Source: UMGS1781 sp045628105
GTDB lineage: Bacteria > Bacillota > Clostridia > TANB77 > CAG-508
Reading direction: 5' to 3'
DNA: 25,363 bases
NCBI GenBank assembly: GCA_045628105.1
Contig: JAZQOX010000046.1
Span: 1-25,363, forward strand
Every line of letters begins with the position of its first letter. The first letter of the stretch is position 1. The translations under genes and the position numbers were made by a program. Below the pieces are notes generated by a model. The model searched no databases and was not told the DNA's origin. It saw only the letters and a list, made by a program, of their open reading frames with translations. Below, one piece after another: positions 16,035 to 24,529 of the stretch.

Positions 16035-17481
16035 ATTTATATCTTTTTCCTCTTTTTATATTTGCTCTTGCTTCTTCCATTTCTGCACATATTTCAGCAG
16101 TTTCTGGATCTATTATTTCTTCTGCTACTTCCTCTTTCATTATATTTGTTGCTTCAGTTGCCTGTTCAGCTTTAACATTGTTCTCTGGTTTTAAGGCCTC
16201 AGGTTTTAATGCAACATTTGCTCTTTCCATTAAATTTTCCTTGTTATATTCTGCAAGTTTAGTAAGCAGTTCTTGGTATTTTTTATAATCAACTGCAAAA
16301 TAAATTGTTAGTCCTACAAATGCTGTCGTTGCAACAATAAGCATTCCCATCATAATTTTATTGTAATTTTCTTTAATCCAGCCAGATATTCCAGCAAAGT
16401 TAAACCAATTTTTTATTTTACTTATTGGTGTAATTATTTCTTGAACCGGTTCTTCTTCCTTTTCTACACTGATTTTATATATTTTTTCTTCTACAATTTC
16501 TGCTGCTTCATTTTTTATAGTTGCCTTTATTGTTATTTCGTTGTTTCCTGTTTTTAAAGCTTTATACCCTATTATTTCAATATTTGCTAATTCTTTATTA
16601 GCTAAAGCTTCTACTTCTAAATTTTCAACAGTATATGGTATTTTGTCTAATACAGTATATTCGTTTGTATTAAAGATAAATTCTGGTGTTAAATTTAATA
16701 CTTTTTTATTATGATTTTCGTCAATATAATATACGCTTAAAGAGTTTAATGTTAATTCCTCATCAGCTCTTGTAGCAATTACGGTATATGTTGATTTGCT
16801 TCCATCTTCAGCTTTAACAGTAATTTCTACTTTGTTTTCTCCAACTTGAAGTTCTTCATCTCCAGATATGCTAACAGTTGCCTTTGAACTATCGGCAATT
16901 GCTGATACAGTTAATTTTGTAATATCATTTGGTACTGCAATTGTGTAATCATTTGTTTTATAGTTAAACTCTGGTGAAATTGTTCCTTCTTCTATTTGTA
17001 ATTTAGCTAAAAAAGAATTGCTTGATTTTGTTGGTGTTGTATTAGTTGTTGTATTATTGCTTGGCTTTGGCGTTGGTTTTGGTTCTGGTTTTGGTTCTGG
17101 TACTGGTGTTGGAACTGGTTCAGCAACAACTACAGTAACTGATTGACTTGGATAAGCTTTTGTATCGTTAGCATCAGTTATATCTCCAGAAATTTGTACA
17201 GTATATGTTCCAGCTGCAGAAGTATTCAAAGTATATGTTTTAGTTTTATTTTCATTTACTGCGTCTTCATTGTATCCTACTATTTTATCTCCAATTCCGC
17301 TACCGCTCACACTTACATTCCATGTAGCTGCGTAAATATTAACAGTTATTGTAACATTGTCTCCTACAACTGCATTTGTTTTGCTTGCTGAAATACTAGC
17401 TGTTGCTGCTTTTACATCTGTATTAAGAAATAGAAACAATATTAATGCTATAATACATGTTATTTTTATCAATTTATTCAT
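16033..17481 (-). CDS. Membrane-anchored surface protein with cadherin-like beta-sandwich domains
   Basis: This 482-residue protein has a signal peptide (about 1-25, cut near VKA|A), an Ig- or cohesin-like beta domain (26-120), a Pro/Lys/Glu-rich spacer (122-140) and an Asn/Thr-rich linker. Two cadherin-like beta-1 type repeats follow (about 156-238 and 243-340; each with LxxLxIxxG...PxF...Y and xxYT-type edge strands), then a transmembrane helix (376-397) and an acidic cytoplasmic tail of about 85 residues. It probably sits in the cell membrane with its sandwich domains in the wall. It begins 20 bases after the dockerin glucosaminidase, so the two are likely co-transcribed and may act together. 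The exact role is unknown. Confidence 0.8.
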   Translation of the reverse strand: MNKLIKITCIIALILFLFLNTDVKAATASISASKTNAVVGDNVTITVNIYAATWNVSVSGSGIGDKIVGYNEDAVNENKTKTYTLNTSAAGTYTVQISGDITDANDTKAYPSQSVTVVVAEPVPTPVPEPKPEPKPTPKPSNNTTTNTTPTKSSNSFLAKLQIEEGTISPEFNYKTNDYTIAVPNDITKLTVSAIADSSKATVSISGDEELQVGENKVEITVKAEDGSKSTYTVIATRADEELTLNSLSVYYIDENHNKKVLNLTPEFIFNTNEYTVLDKIPYTVENLEVEALANKELANIEIIGYKALKTGNNEITIKATIKNEAAEIVEEKIYKISVEKEEEPVQEIITPISKIKNWFNFAGISGWIKENYNKIMMGMLIVATTAFVGLTIYFAVDYKKYQELLTKLAEYNKENLMERANVALKPEALKPENNVKAEQATEATNIMKEEVAEEIIDPETAEICAEMEEARANIKRGKRYK

Positions 17482-17501
17482 CTTTATCCCCTTTTCTTAT
17501 T

Positions 17502-19370
17502 CTAAACTTCTATTGTAGACAATCCCTTTAGGTATTTTACAATTTTCAATAAATCAGCCGAATCGATTACTCCATCTTTGTTTATGTCTGCTGAAACTTC
17601 GGTTTCTATTAATGCTATTTCTTTTAAATGTTTTACTATTTTCAACAAATCGGCAGAATCGATTGTTCCATCTCCATTAACATCTCCAATCATTACAACT
17701 GTGTATTCATTTTCTGCTATTGTAAGTTTGGCTCCTGTTCCAAATACTTCTCCTGTTAAGATTGCATTTGGAATATCTGTAATTTTTGTAGTAGGTGAAA
17801 CTTTTATTGTATTGTCCTCTATTTTATATAATTCTGATGCTTCTGTTTTTAAGTATGCTTCAGACACATATCCTTGTGTTCCATCTTCTAATTTAGCTCT
17901 ATACCATGTATGTCCATCTACTGGAAATATAACTTTATCTATAATCGTAATTTTTGTTCCTGGTTGTAGAATTTTTATTACTTTCGTATTTGTTGTTGCT
18001 GGTCCAGATCTTAAATTGCACATTATTTCTATCTCTTTTTGATCATTTAATACTTCTGTTGTGGTTGCTTCTAGTAAATATTCTCTTGAAGCATAACCAA
18101 TAATAATTTCTGCACCAGTATTATAAATAACTCTATCCCAATATCTTCCATCACTTGAAATTTCTTCAGATCTTTCTATTCTTATTAGTGTAGTTCCCCT
18201 AGGTGCTTTTGCTTTTATACTATAATTTGTTGATGGTCCACTTCTAATTGATAACGGTGTTGATTCTGTATTAACAATTACATCTTCTGAATGTATTGAA
18301 ATTGGTCTTCCTGGCTTTTCTGATGCAACTGCTGGCATATTATCGTAAATTGGAATAATAAAATTAAAATTGCTATCTATAATTCCTAATTCTTCGTATG
18401 CATCATACACATCTAAACTTTCTGTATAGGGTGCTGATACGTTTTGTTGGTATTGATGTCCAAATAATGAATATTTACTACTACTATCTACATGATATTT
18501 TTGTAAATAAAGTGTATCTTGGTAATTGCCTATATATCCACCTTTTAAAAATTCTGCTCCACCGTTTATTGCAAGCTCTGGTGTTGACCATCCACTATTT
18601 ATTGCTCTTGTCAAACCATTTGTTATAATTTCAGCTGTTGTATTTCCACTAGCTCCGATATTAAAATAATTATAATATCCTGTAAATCCTGCAACATTTC
18701 CTGAAATCAAACTACTTGTCCCGTTACCCTGTTCTTGTCTAATTCGAGCAGCTAGATGATATGGACTTACATTGTTGTTTTTTCCAGCTTCATAAATTAT
18801 TTGTGCATATGATTTTTCTATTGTCTGTATAGCCCCACTTGTATCTATATATGATATCGAACTTTTATCCATAAAAGTTCCACTAATTATTGCCTGAACA
18901 CCCTCAATGGTATGCACATTTTCGTTAAAAGAAAGAGTTTCAAATGCAAATATATATGTATCGTTTAACCAGTTTCTTGGATCAATGTAGTAGGATGCTG
19001 TTTTGTTTGAAGCACAATACCAGCTTCCATTATCTTGTGGTGTCGTTCCACAAATCGGGCAAACCCAATCGCTTATATTTCCAACTGTCAAACTATTGTG
19101 TACTAAACTTCTTGTATGTTTTAAAGTTGTTTCATTTTGTAATACATAGTTCCAATCTAAACCCGTATAAAGTATTGTAAAAGTCCAATTAGGATGTGCT
19201 GTTTTTAGTTCTTGAACAGCCGTATATATTTCTGGATAATTAACTAGATTATTTATATCTTCAGTTCTTGTACCTGCTTTAGCTCCGTTAGAAAAACATA
19301 GTGAAATTAAAATATAAAACAAGAATGTTAGAACAAATACAAACTTAAAGATCTTTCTGAATTTAAACAT
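17502..19370 (-). CDS. Secreted glucosaminidase with SH3b repeats and a type I dockerin
   Basis: This 622-residue protein has a signal peptide (1-32, cut after AKA), a peptidoglycan glucosaminidase-like region (about 40-310) with the likely catalytic Glu at E213 (AARIRQEQGNG), and three cysteines in CPICG...C (C104, C107, C119) that might bind zinc. Two SH3b wall-binding repeats (366-433, 443-508; each with LRSGP or IRSGP) follow, then a dockerin (563-620) with two calcium-binding duplications, DVNGDGTIDSADLLKIVKHL and DINKDGVIDSADLLKIVKYL. It should cleave the glycan strands of the wall. Start choice: the frame extends to TTG 19382, but that triplet overlaps the GGAGG box; ATG 19370 is 5 bases after it. 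Confidence 0.85.
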   Translation of the reverse strand: MFKFRKIFKFVFVLTFLFYILISLCFSNGAKAGTRTEDINNLVNYPEIYTAVQELKTAHPNWTFTILYTGLDWNYVLQNETTLKHTRSLVHNSLTVGNISDWVCPICGTTPQDNGSWYCASNKTASYYIDPRNWLNDTYIFAFETLSFNENVHTIEGVQAIISGTFMDKSSISYIDTSGAIQTIEKSYAQIIYEAGKNNNVSPYHLAARIRQEQGNGTSSLISGNVAGFTGYYNYFNIGASGNTTAEIITNGLTRAINSGWSTPELAINGGAEFLKGGYIGNYQDTLYLQKYHVDSSSKYSLFGHQYQQNVSAPYTESLDVYDAYEELGIIDSNFNFIIPIYDNMPAVASEKPGRPISIHSEDVIVNTESTPLSIRSGPSTNYSIKAKAPRGTTLIRIERSEEISSDGRYWDRVIYNTGAEIIIGYASREYLLEATTTEVLNDQKEIEIMCNLRSGPATTNTKVIKILQPGTKITIIDKVIFPVDGHTWYRAKLEDGTQGYVSEAYLKTEASELYKIEDNTIKVSPTTKITDIPNAILTGEVFGTGAKLTIAENEYTVVMIGDVNGDGTIDSADLLKIVKHLKEIALIETEVSADINKDGVIDSADLLKIVKYLKGLSTIEV

Positions 19371-19410
19371 TTTTTCCTCCAAACATCATTTGTATTTTAT
19401 GGTTGTTTAT

Positions 19411-19439
19411 AGTATATAATATCGAAAAAAACAAGTCAA
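19411..19439 (-). promoter_or_regulatory. Promoter of the glucosaminidase/surface-protein operon
   Basis: TTGACT (19434-19439) and TATACT (19411-19416) on the minus strand have a 17-base spacer, about 40 bases before the ATG. Confidence 0.7.
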
Positions 19440-19494
19440 GAAAAAATAATAAAAATTATATGGAAATTTATGTTTCTTTTGGTGAACATAAAAT

Positions 19495-19525
19495 GTGCAA
19501 ATTAGGGACTGTCCCTAATTTGCAC
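19495..19525. repeat. REP-like perfect palindrome that ends rlmB
   Basis: GTGCAAATTAGGGAC (19495-19509) and its exact complement (19511-19525) surround a single T, a perfect 15-bp inverted repeat. It has no T tract, so it is a poor terminator. The rlmB stop TAG (19515-19517) and its last two codons lie inside it. The GGGAC-GTCCC centre recalls dispersed palindromes of Firmicutes; copy number cannot be seen here. Confidence 0.65.
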
Positions 19526-20402
19526 GTTGTTTTACTGATTCGTATATTACAATTCCTGCTGATACTGACGCATTTAATGATGTTATTTTCCCTTTCATTG
19601 GTATTTTTAGTAGAACATCACAGTTTTCTCTTACAAGTCTTGACATTCCTTCTCCTTCATTGCCTATTACTATTGCTATTGCTCCTTTTAAGTTTTCTTC
19701 ATAGTAATATTTTGTTGCTTCTATTGCTGTTCCGTATATCCATACATCGTTTTCTTTTAGGTATTTGATTTCATCATTTAAATTGTTAACTCTTGCTATT
19801 TTCATGTGTTCTACAGCTCCACTGGCAACTTTATATACAGTGCTATTTACTCCACATGCTCTTCTTTTTGGTATTATTATTCCATGCACTCCTGCTGTTT
19901 CTGCTGTTCTTATTATTGCACCTAGGTTATGTGGATCTTCTATTCCATCTAGTATTAATATAAATGGTGATTCATTTCTTTCTTTTGCAACATTTAAAAT
20001 GTCTTCTACTTCACAGTAATCAAATGGTGGAACTATTGCAATTACACCTTGGTGATTGTCTGTTTGTGCCATCTGATTCAATTTTTGTCTATCCACTTCA
20101 ACTGTAACTATTCTTCTTTCCTTGGCAATTGCAAGAATTTTGTTTATAGAACCGTGTTTTTCTCCTCTTTCAACAAAAATTTTGTTAATGTCCTTTCCTG
20201 TTTCTAATAGTTCTAAAACAGAATTACGTCCTTCAATTTGATCTTGAAATTCATTTTCATTAACTTCAACTTTTTCTTCTTTTCTTGGTGCCTTTTTTAC
20301 AAAATCTTTCTTATCTTTTTTAAAGTTTTTTCCAAAATTTTTGTTCTCAAATTTTTTTGTTCTTTCATTTCTTTTATTGTTAAATTTTCTATTATTATTC
20401 AT
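19515..20402 (-). CDS. rlmB: 23S rRNA 2'-O-methyltransferase, RlmB/TrmH family
   Basis: This 295-residue SPOUT methyltransferase probably methylates G2251 of 23S rRNA, in the peptidyl-transferase P loop. The first 52 residues are a disordered Asn/Lys/Arg-rich extension likely to aid RNA binding. A substrate-binding domain (IEGRNSVLELLE, about 57-135) follows, then the SPOUT knot with motif 1 LDGIEDPHNLGAIIRTAE, motif 2 IVIGNEGEGMS and motif 3 IPMKGKITSLNASVSAGIVIYE. It starts 14 bases after lepA. Its C-terminus (QRAN-stop) is written by the palindrome at 19495-19525, which may have replaced the original end. Confidence 0.9.
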   Translation of the reverse strand: MNNNRKFNNKRNERTKKFENKNFGKNFKKDKKDFVKKAPRKEEKVEVNENEFQDQIEGRNSVLELLETGKDINKIFVERGEKHGSINKILAIAKERRIVTVEVDRQKLNQMAQTDNHQGVIAIVPPFDYCEVEDILNVAKERNESPFILILDGIEDPHNLGAIIRTAETAGVHGIIIPKRRACGVNSTVYKVASGAVEHMKIARVNNLNDEIKYLKENDVWIYGTAIEATKYYYEENLKGAIAIVIGNEGEGMSRLVRENCDVLLKIPMKGKITSLNASVSAGIVIYESVKQRAN

Positions 20403-20416
20403 ATCAAATTTCCTTT

Positions 20417-22226
20417 CTATTCCTCGTCTAGTTTTAGCACTGATAAGAATGCTTCTTGTGGTACTTCAACATTTCCAATCTGTCTCATTTTTTTCTTACC
20501 TTTTTTCTGTTTCTCTAATAGTTTCTTTTTTCTTGTAATGTCTCCACCATAGCATTTAGCAAGTACATCTTTTCTCATTGCTGAGATTGTTTCTCTCGCA
20601 ATTATTTTTCCTCCAACTATTGCTTGTATAGGTATTTCAAATAATTGTCTTGGAATAACTGTTTTTAATTTCTCTGCCATTTTTCTTCCTCTTGTATATG
20701 CTGTATCATTATGTACGATAAAAGATAATGCATCAACTTGTTCGTTGTTTATATGTATATCTAATTTTACCAAGTTTGATCTTCTATATTCACTAAATTC
20801 ATAATCCATTGAGGCATATCCTTTTGTTTTTGATTTTAATGTATCAAAGAAATCATAAATTATTTCATTTAATGGGAGTTCATATTCAAGTGTAACCCTA
20901 TTGCTGTCCAAATATTTCATGTCTATATACACACCTCTTCTGTCTTGACACATTTCCATTACATTACCCACATAATCCTTTGGAAGCATTATTTCAGCTT
21001 TAACCATTGGTTCTTCTATATATTCTACATCCTGCATAGGTGGTAAATCAATTGGATTGTATAATTCTAAAACTGAACCATCTCTTTTATGTACTTTGTA
21101 GATAACAGATGGTGCTGTTGTAATTAAACTTAAATCAAATTCTCTTTCCAATCTTTCTTGTATAATTTCCAAATGAAGTAATCCTAAAAATCCACATCTA
21201 AATCCAAACCCTAAAGCTATCGAAGTCTCTGGCTCATAGCTTAATGCTGCATCATTTAATTTTAATTTTTCTAAAGCTATTTTTAAATCTTCATAATCTC
21301 CACCATCTAATGGATATACTCCGCAATAAACCATAGAATTTGCTTTTTTATATCCAGGTAATGGTTCTGCTGCAGGATTTTCTACTGTTGTAATTGTATC
21401 TCCTACACTTAGGTCTGATACTGTTTTTATGCTTGCAGCAATGTATCCGAACTTCTCCTGCTTCTAATTTTTCAGCTGGTTTATAACTTCCTGGTTCTAA
21501 ATAACCAAGCTCAGTAACTACAAATTTTTTCTTTGTGGCCATAAATAAAATTTCGTCTCCAACTTTAACTGTTCCTTCAACTACTTTAACATAGCTTACT
21601 GCGCCTTTATAGTTGTCATATAATGAGTCAAATATTAAGCATTTTACAGGTTTTTCTTTATCTCCAACTGGTGGTTTAAAGTCCGTAACAATTCTTTCAA
21701 GAACTTCTTCTATATTTAAGCCAGATTTTGCTGAAATGCAAGGTGCATCCATAGCTGGAATTCCTATAATATCTTCTATCTCCTTTTTTACTTCTTCTGG
21801 TCTTGCACTTGGCAAATCAACCTTGTTAATAACTGGCAATATATCTAAATTATTATCTAAAGCTAAGTAAACATTTGCAAGTGTTTGTGCTTCAACTCCT
21901 TGGCTACTATCCACAACTAGAATTGCACCCTCACATGCTGCCAAGCTTCTTGAAACCTCATAATTAAAATCTACATGGCCAGGAGTATCTATTAAGTTTA
22001 ATATATATGTTTCACCGTCTTTTGCTTTATATTCCATTCTAACAGCTTGTGCTTTTATGGTTATTCCTCTTTCCCTTTCAATGTCCATATTATCAAGAAC
22101 TTGGCTTTCCATTTCTCTTTCAGAAAGAACTCCAGTTTTCTCTATCAATCTATCAGCTAGAGTTGACTTTCCATGGTCTATGTGTGCAATTATACTAAAA
22201 TTTCTAATATGTTTTTGCTTATCCAT
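20417..22226 (-). CDS. lepA: Elongation factor 4 (LepA), requires +1 frameshift at 21449
   Basis: EF4 is a ribosome-bound GTPase linked to back-translocation and 30S biogenesis. The zero frame gives 292 residues, with G1 AHIDHGKS, DTPGHVDF and NKVD, and stops at 21348. The rest (from GYIAASIK through the EF4 C-terminal domain) is in the +1 frame to the stop at 20417. If the C at 21449 is skipped, 259 plus 343 codons make a continuous 602-residue protein, the normal EF4 length, with V259-G260 at the join. The zero-frame tail of 33 residues is unlike any EF4. This may be a programmed shift, a disabling mutation or a read error; the same arrangement in rodA favours the first. AGGGGAG precedes the ATG; a weak TTGGGC-18-TATAAA lies upstream. 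Confidence 0.85.
21446..21461 (-). other. Putative +1 frameshift site in lepA
   Basis: The zero frame reads GCA GGA GAA GTT CGG A, with CGG as codon 260 (21449-21447). Skipping the C yields GTT GGA and restores EF4. An AGGAG (21459-21455) just upstream can pair with 16S rRNA at about the same distance as in the prfB frameshift site. Confidence 0.65.
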
Positions 22227-22271
22227 TGATTTCTCCCCTCATAGTAATTTATATATTAATAAATATATCTA

Positions 22272-22402
22272 GCCCAACGCAGGAGTTATATATTTTTTTC
22301 GAAAGAAAATAATCGAAGAGCCAACGGCTTACGGATTACCCTCGCTAGCCATTTCGATTTTTTCTTAAGAACAAAACATATATAACTCCGACGAGATTGG
22401 GC
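22272..22402. repeat. 131-bp imperfect palindrome, MITE-like or structured leader
   Basis: Outer arms GCCCAA (22272-22277) and TTGGGC (22397-22402), a perfect 12-bp inner arm (GGAGTTATATAT, 22282-22293 with 22378-22389), and AAGAAAATAATCGAA pairing with TTCGATTTTTTCTT make one long hairpin with a GC-richer centre (about 22316-22352). It fills most of the 183-base dusB-lepA gap. No clear target duplication flanks it. It may be a non-autonomous mobile element or an RNA structure in the lepA leader. Confidence 0.6.
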
Positions 22403-22409
22403 GCATTGT

Positions 22410-23387
22410 CTATAAAGAATTAAAATATTTCTCTAATGTAGATATTACCTCATCTTTGTTTTCTAATTCGTTTACAATTGTTCTAACCTTACTAGAATCT
22501 TTGAGATTTTTCAAATACCAGCAAATATGTTTTCTCATTTCTCTTACTCCAACATATTCGCCTTTTTCTTTTATTTCCATCTCTATATGTTCTTTTATTA
22601 TTTTAAACTTTTCTTGTGGAGTCTTTTCTTGTGGCCTTATTCCATTTTGTAGTTCATCTATAATATCTTTAATCTTCCATGGTTCACCAAGAGTACCTCT
22701 GCCAATCATTATTCCATCAACACCGGTATATTCAAACATTTTTATGGCATCTTTAGTATCTTTAATATCTCCGTTTCCTATAACAGGTATTCTAACATTT
22801 TCTTTAACTTTTTTTATAATGTCTAAATCAACTTGTCCTGAATAATATTGTTCTCTTGTTCTTCCATGAATTGTAATTAAATTTGCACCAGCCGCTTCTA
22901 TTATCTTTGCAGCCTCAACTGCAACAACATTTTTAGTATCCCATCCTTTACGTATTTTAACTGAAACAGGTTTATTTGTATTCTTTACAACATTCTCTAC
23001 TATTTTTCCAACTAGTTCTAAGTTTAATAGTAATTTACTCCCATCACCATTTTTTACAACTTTTGGTGCAGGACATCCCATATTTATGTCAATAATATCT
23101 CCATAATTTTCAACCATTATTGCAGCTTTTGCCATTATTTCAGGATCATTTCCAAATATTTGAATTGCTATTGGATGTTTTTCTTCATTTAATTCTAAAA
23201 ATTGCTCTGTTTTTTTATCGTTATAGTATAATCCTTTACTGCTTATCATTTCAGTACATACTAATCCAGGATTTCCATATTTTTTGCAAATTTTTCTATA
23301 ACTTAAATCTGTAACTCCTGCCATTGGCGCTAATAATATATTATTTTCTAGTTCTACTGTTCCAATTTTTAATTTATTTATATACAT
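22410..23387 (-). CDS. dusB: tRNA-dihydrouridine synthase, DusB type
   Basis: This 325-residue flavoenzyme reduces specific uridines in tRNA to dihydrouridine. It has the FMN-barrel start LLAPMAGVTDLSYR, the catalytic cysteine C105 in INMGCPAPKV, HGRTREQYYSG and VIGNGDI, all typical of the DusB/Dus family, followed by the helical recognition domain. The start ATG follows GGGAG, which overlaps the rodA stop region; the gap is 10 bases, so it is probably in the minD-minE-rodA transcript. Confidence 0.92.
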   Translation of the reverse strand: MYINKLKIGTVELENNILLAPMAGVTDLSYRKICKKYGNPGLVCTEMISSKGLYYNDKKTEQFLELNEEKHPIAIQIFGNDPEIMAKAAIMVENYGDIIDINMGCPAPKVVKNGDGSKLLLNLELVGKIVENVVKNTNKPVSVKIRKGWDTKNVVAVEAAKIIEAAGANLITIHGRTREQYYSGQVDLDIIKKVKENVRIPVIGNGDIKDTKDAIKMFEYTGVDGIMIGRGTLGEPWKIKDIIDELQNGIRPQEKTPQEKFKIIKEHIEMEIKEKGEYVGVREMRKHICWYLKNLKDSSKVRTIVNELENKDEVISTLEKYFNSL

Positions 23388-23397
23388 TTATACTCCC

Positions 23398-24496
23398 TTA
23401 ATAATCAAAAATAGATTTTTGTTTTCTTGAACTAATATTAAGTAATAATCCTATACATATCATATCTGTAATCATACTGCTTCCACCATAGCTAATAAAT
23501 GGAAGTGGAACACCTGTAATTGGTAATAGTCCCATTGTCATTCCTATGTTCTCTAGAACATGAAAAATGAATATTCCGAACAATTCCTGCTGCTATATAT
23601 GCTCCTAAATCATCTCCTGCTGTCTTTGCAATATTAACTGATCTAGTTATTAGTATAATATACAAAACAATCACAGTAACACATGTAACAAATCCCAATT
23701 CCTCGCCTATTACAGCAAAAATAAAATCTGTGGTTTTAGGATATAAAAATCCTAAGTGAGTTTGTGTTCCATTTAGCCAGCCTTGTCCAACAAGTCTTCC
23801 TGCTCCTATTGCTAATTTAGATTGAATTATATTATATCCTGCTCCTCTTGGGTCAAGATATGGATTTAAGTAAACATCTATTCTTGCCTTAGCATGTGCT
23901 GGTAATACAAAAAAATATAATAATGGTACTGCAATAACAATTAATAAAATTGCTGTAATAATATATCTTTTCTTTAATCCTGCAACATATAGCATAGCAG
24001 TAAGTGCGAAAATATATGCCATAGCAGTTCCATAGTCAGGTTGTAATATTATTAAAAGAACTGGAATTGCAGTTATTGCAAGAATCATTAATAATTTAAG
24101 TGGTCTATTTATGTCATTCCTTGACATTCCAGACATTATATTAGACAAAAATATAACAAATGCAATTTTAGCAAATTCGGCTGGTTGTATTGACATAGCT
24201 CCTAAATTAAACCAACTCGTTGCACCATTGATTGCACTTGTTAATAATACAACTATTAATAATACTATTGATATTATATAAAATACTATACTGAACCTTG
24301 CAATAAGTTTATAATCTATAAACATCAAGCCTATTAGCATTGGTAGACCTATTAAAACCCACATTATTTGTTTTTTAAAAGCCTCAAGATTTGATGCTAT
24401 ACTTGCACTATAAAGTGCAAATAATCCTATCAAAATTAGGATTATTGTACATATTAAAATACTCCACTCTGTATTTTTTAATTGTTTTTTATTCAT
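23398..24496 (-). CDS. rodA: RodA (SEDS peptidoglycan glycosyltransferase), requires +1 frameshift at 23578
   Basis: RodA polymerises glycan strands for rod-shaped growth. The zero frame gives 334 residues with about nine membrane helices and motifs including YILITRS, and stops at 23492 after a foreign tail of 28 residues. The missing final part, with the conserved NIGMTMGLLPITGVPLPFISYGGSS segment and last helix, continues in the +1 frame to 23398. Skipping the C at 23578 joins 306 and 59 codons into a normal 365-residue RodA, with V306-G307 at the join. An essential-type gene in an intact minD-minE-rodA locus is unlikely to be simply dead. The site matches the one in lepA. AAAGGA precedes the ATG. 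Confidence 0.87.
23575..23590 (-). other. Putative +1 frameshift site in rodA
   Basis: The zero frame reads GCA GGA ATT GTT CGG A, with CGG as codon 307 (23578-23576). Skipping the C yields GTT GGA and restores RodA. Thirteen of 16 bases match the lepA site, the three differing positions being the codon before GTT. AGGA lies three bases upstream of GTT. Confidence 0.65.
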
Positions 24497-24529
24497 ATTT
24501 TTCCTTTCACAATATTATACAAAATAGGG

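Noticed and set aside
17093..17120. Tandem repeat array in the surface gene
   Set aside because: The repetitive GGTTTTGGTTCTGG-like sequence encodes the Pro/Lys/Glu spacer and is an ordinary low-complexity linker.
19371..19382. Longer N-terminus for the glucosaminidase from TTG 19382
   Set aside because: The TTG overlaps the GGAGG ribosome binding site; ATG 19370 has correct spacing.
21348..21449. Treating the two lepA halves as separate genes or as a pseudogene
   Set aside because: The halves join exactly at a +1 shift with normal total length and no other damage, and the second half has no credible start of its own; one recoded gene explains it better, with read error kept as an alternative.
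22316..22352. tRNA or T-box in the dusB-lepA gap
   Set aside because: No acceptor stem, TTCGA loop context or T-box sequence could be fitted; the symmetry fits a long hairpin only.
23398..23583. A separate 61-residue gene after rodA
   Set aside because: It is the RodA C-terminus (PFISYGGSS segment) in the +1 frame, not an independent gene.
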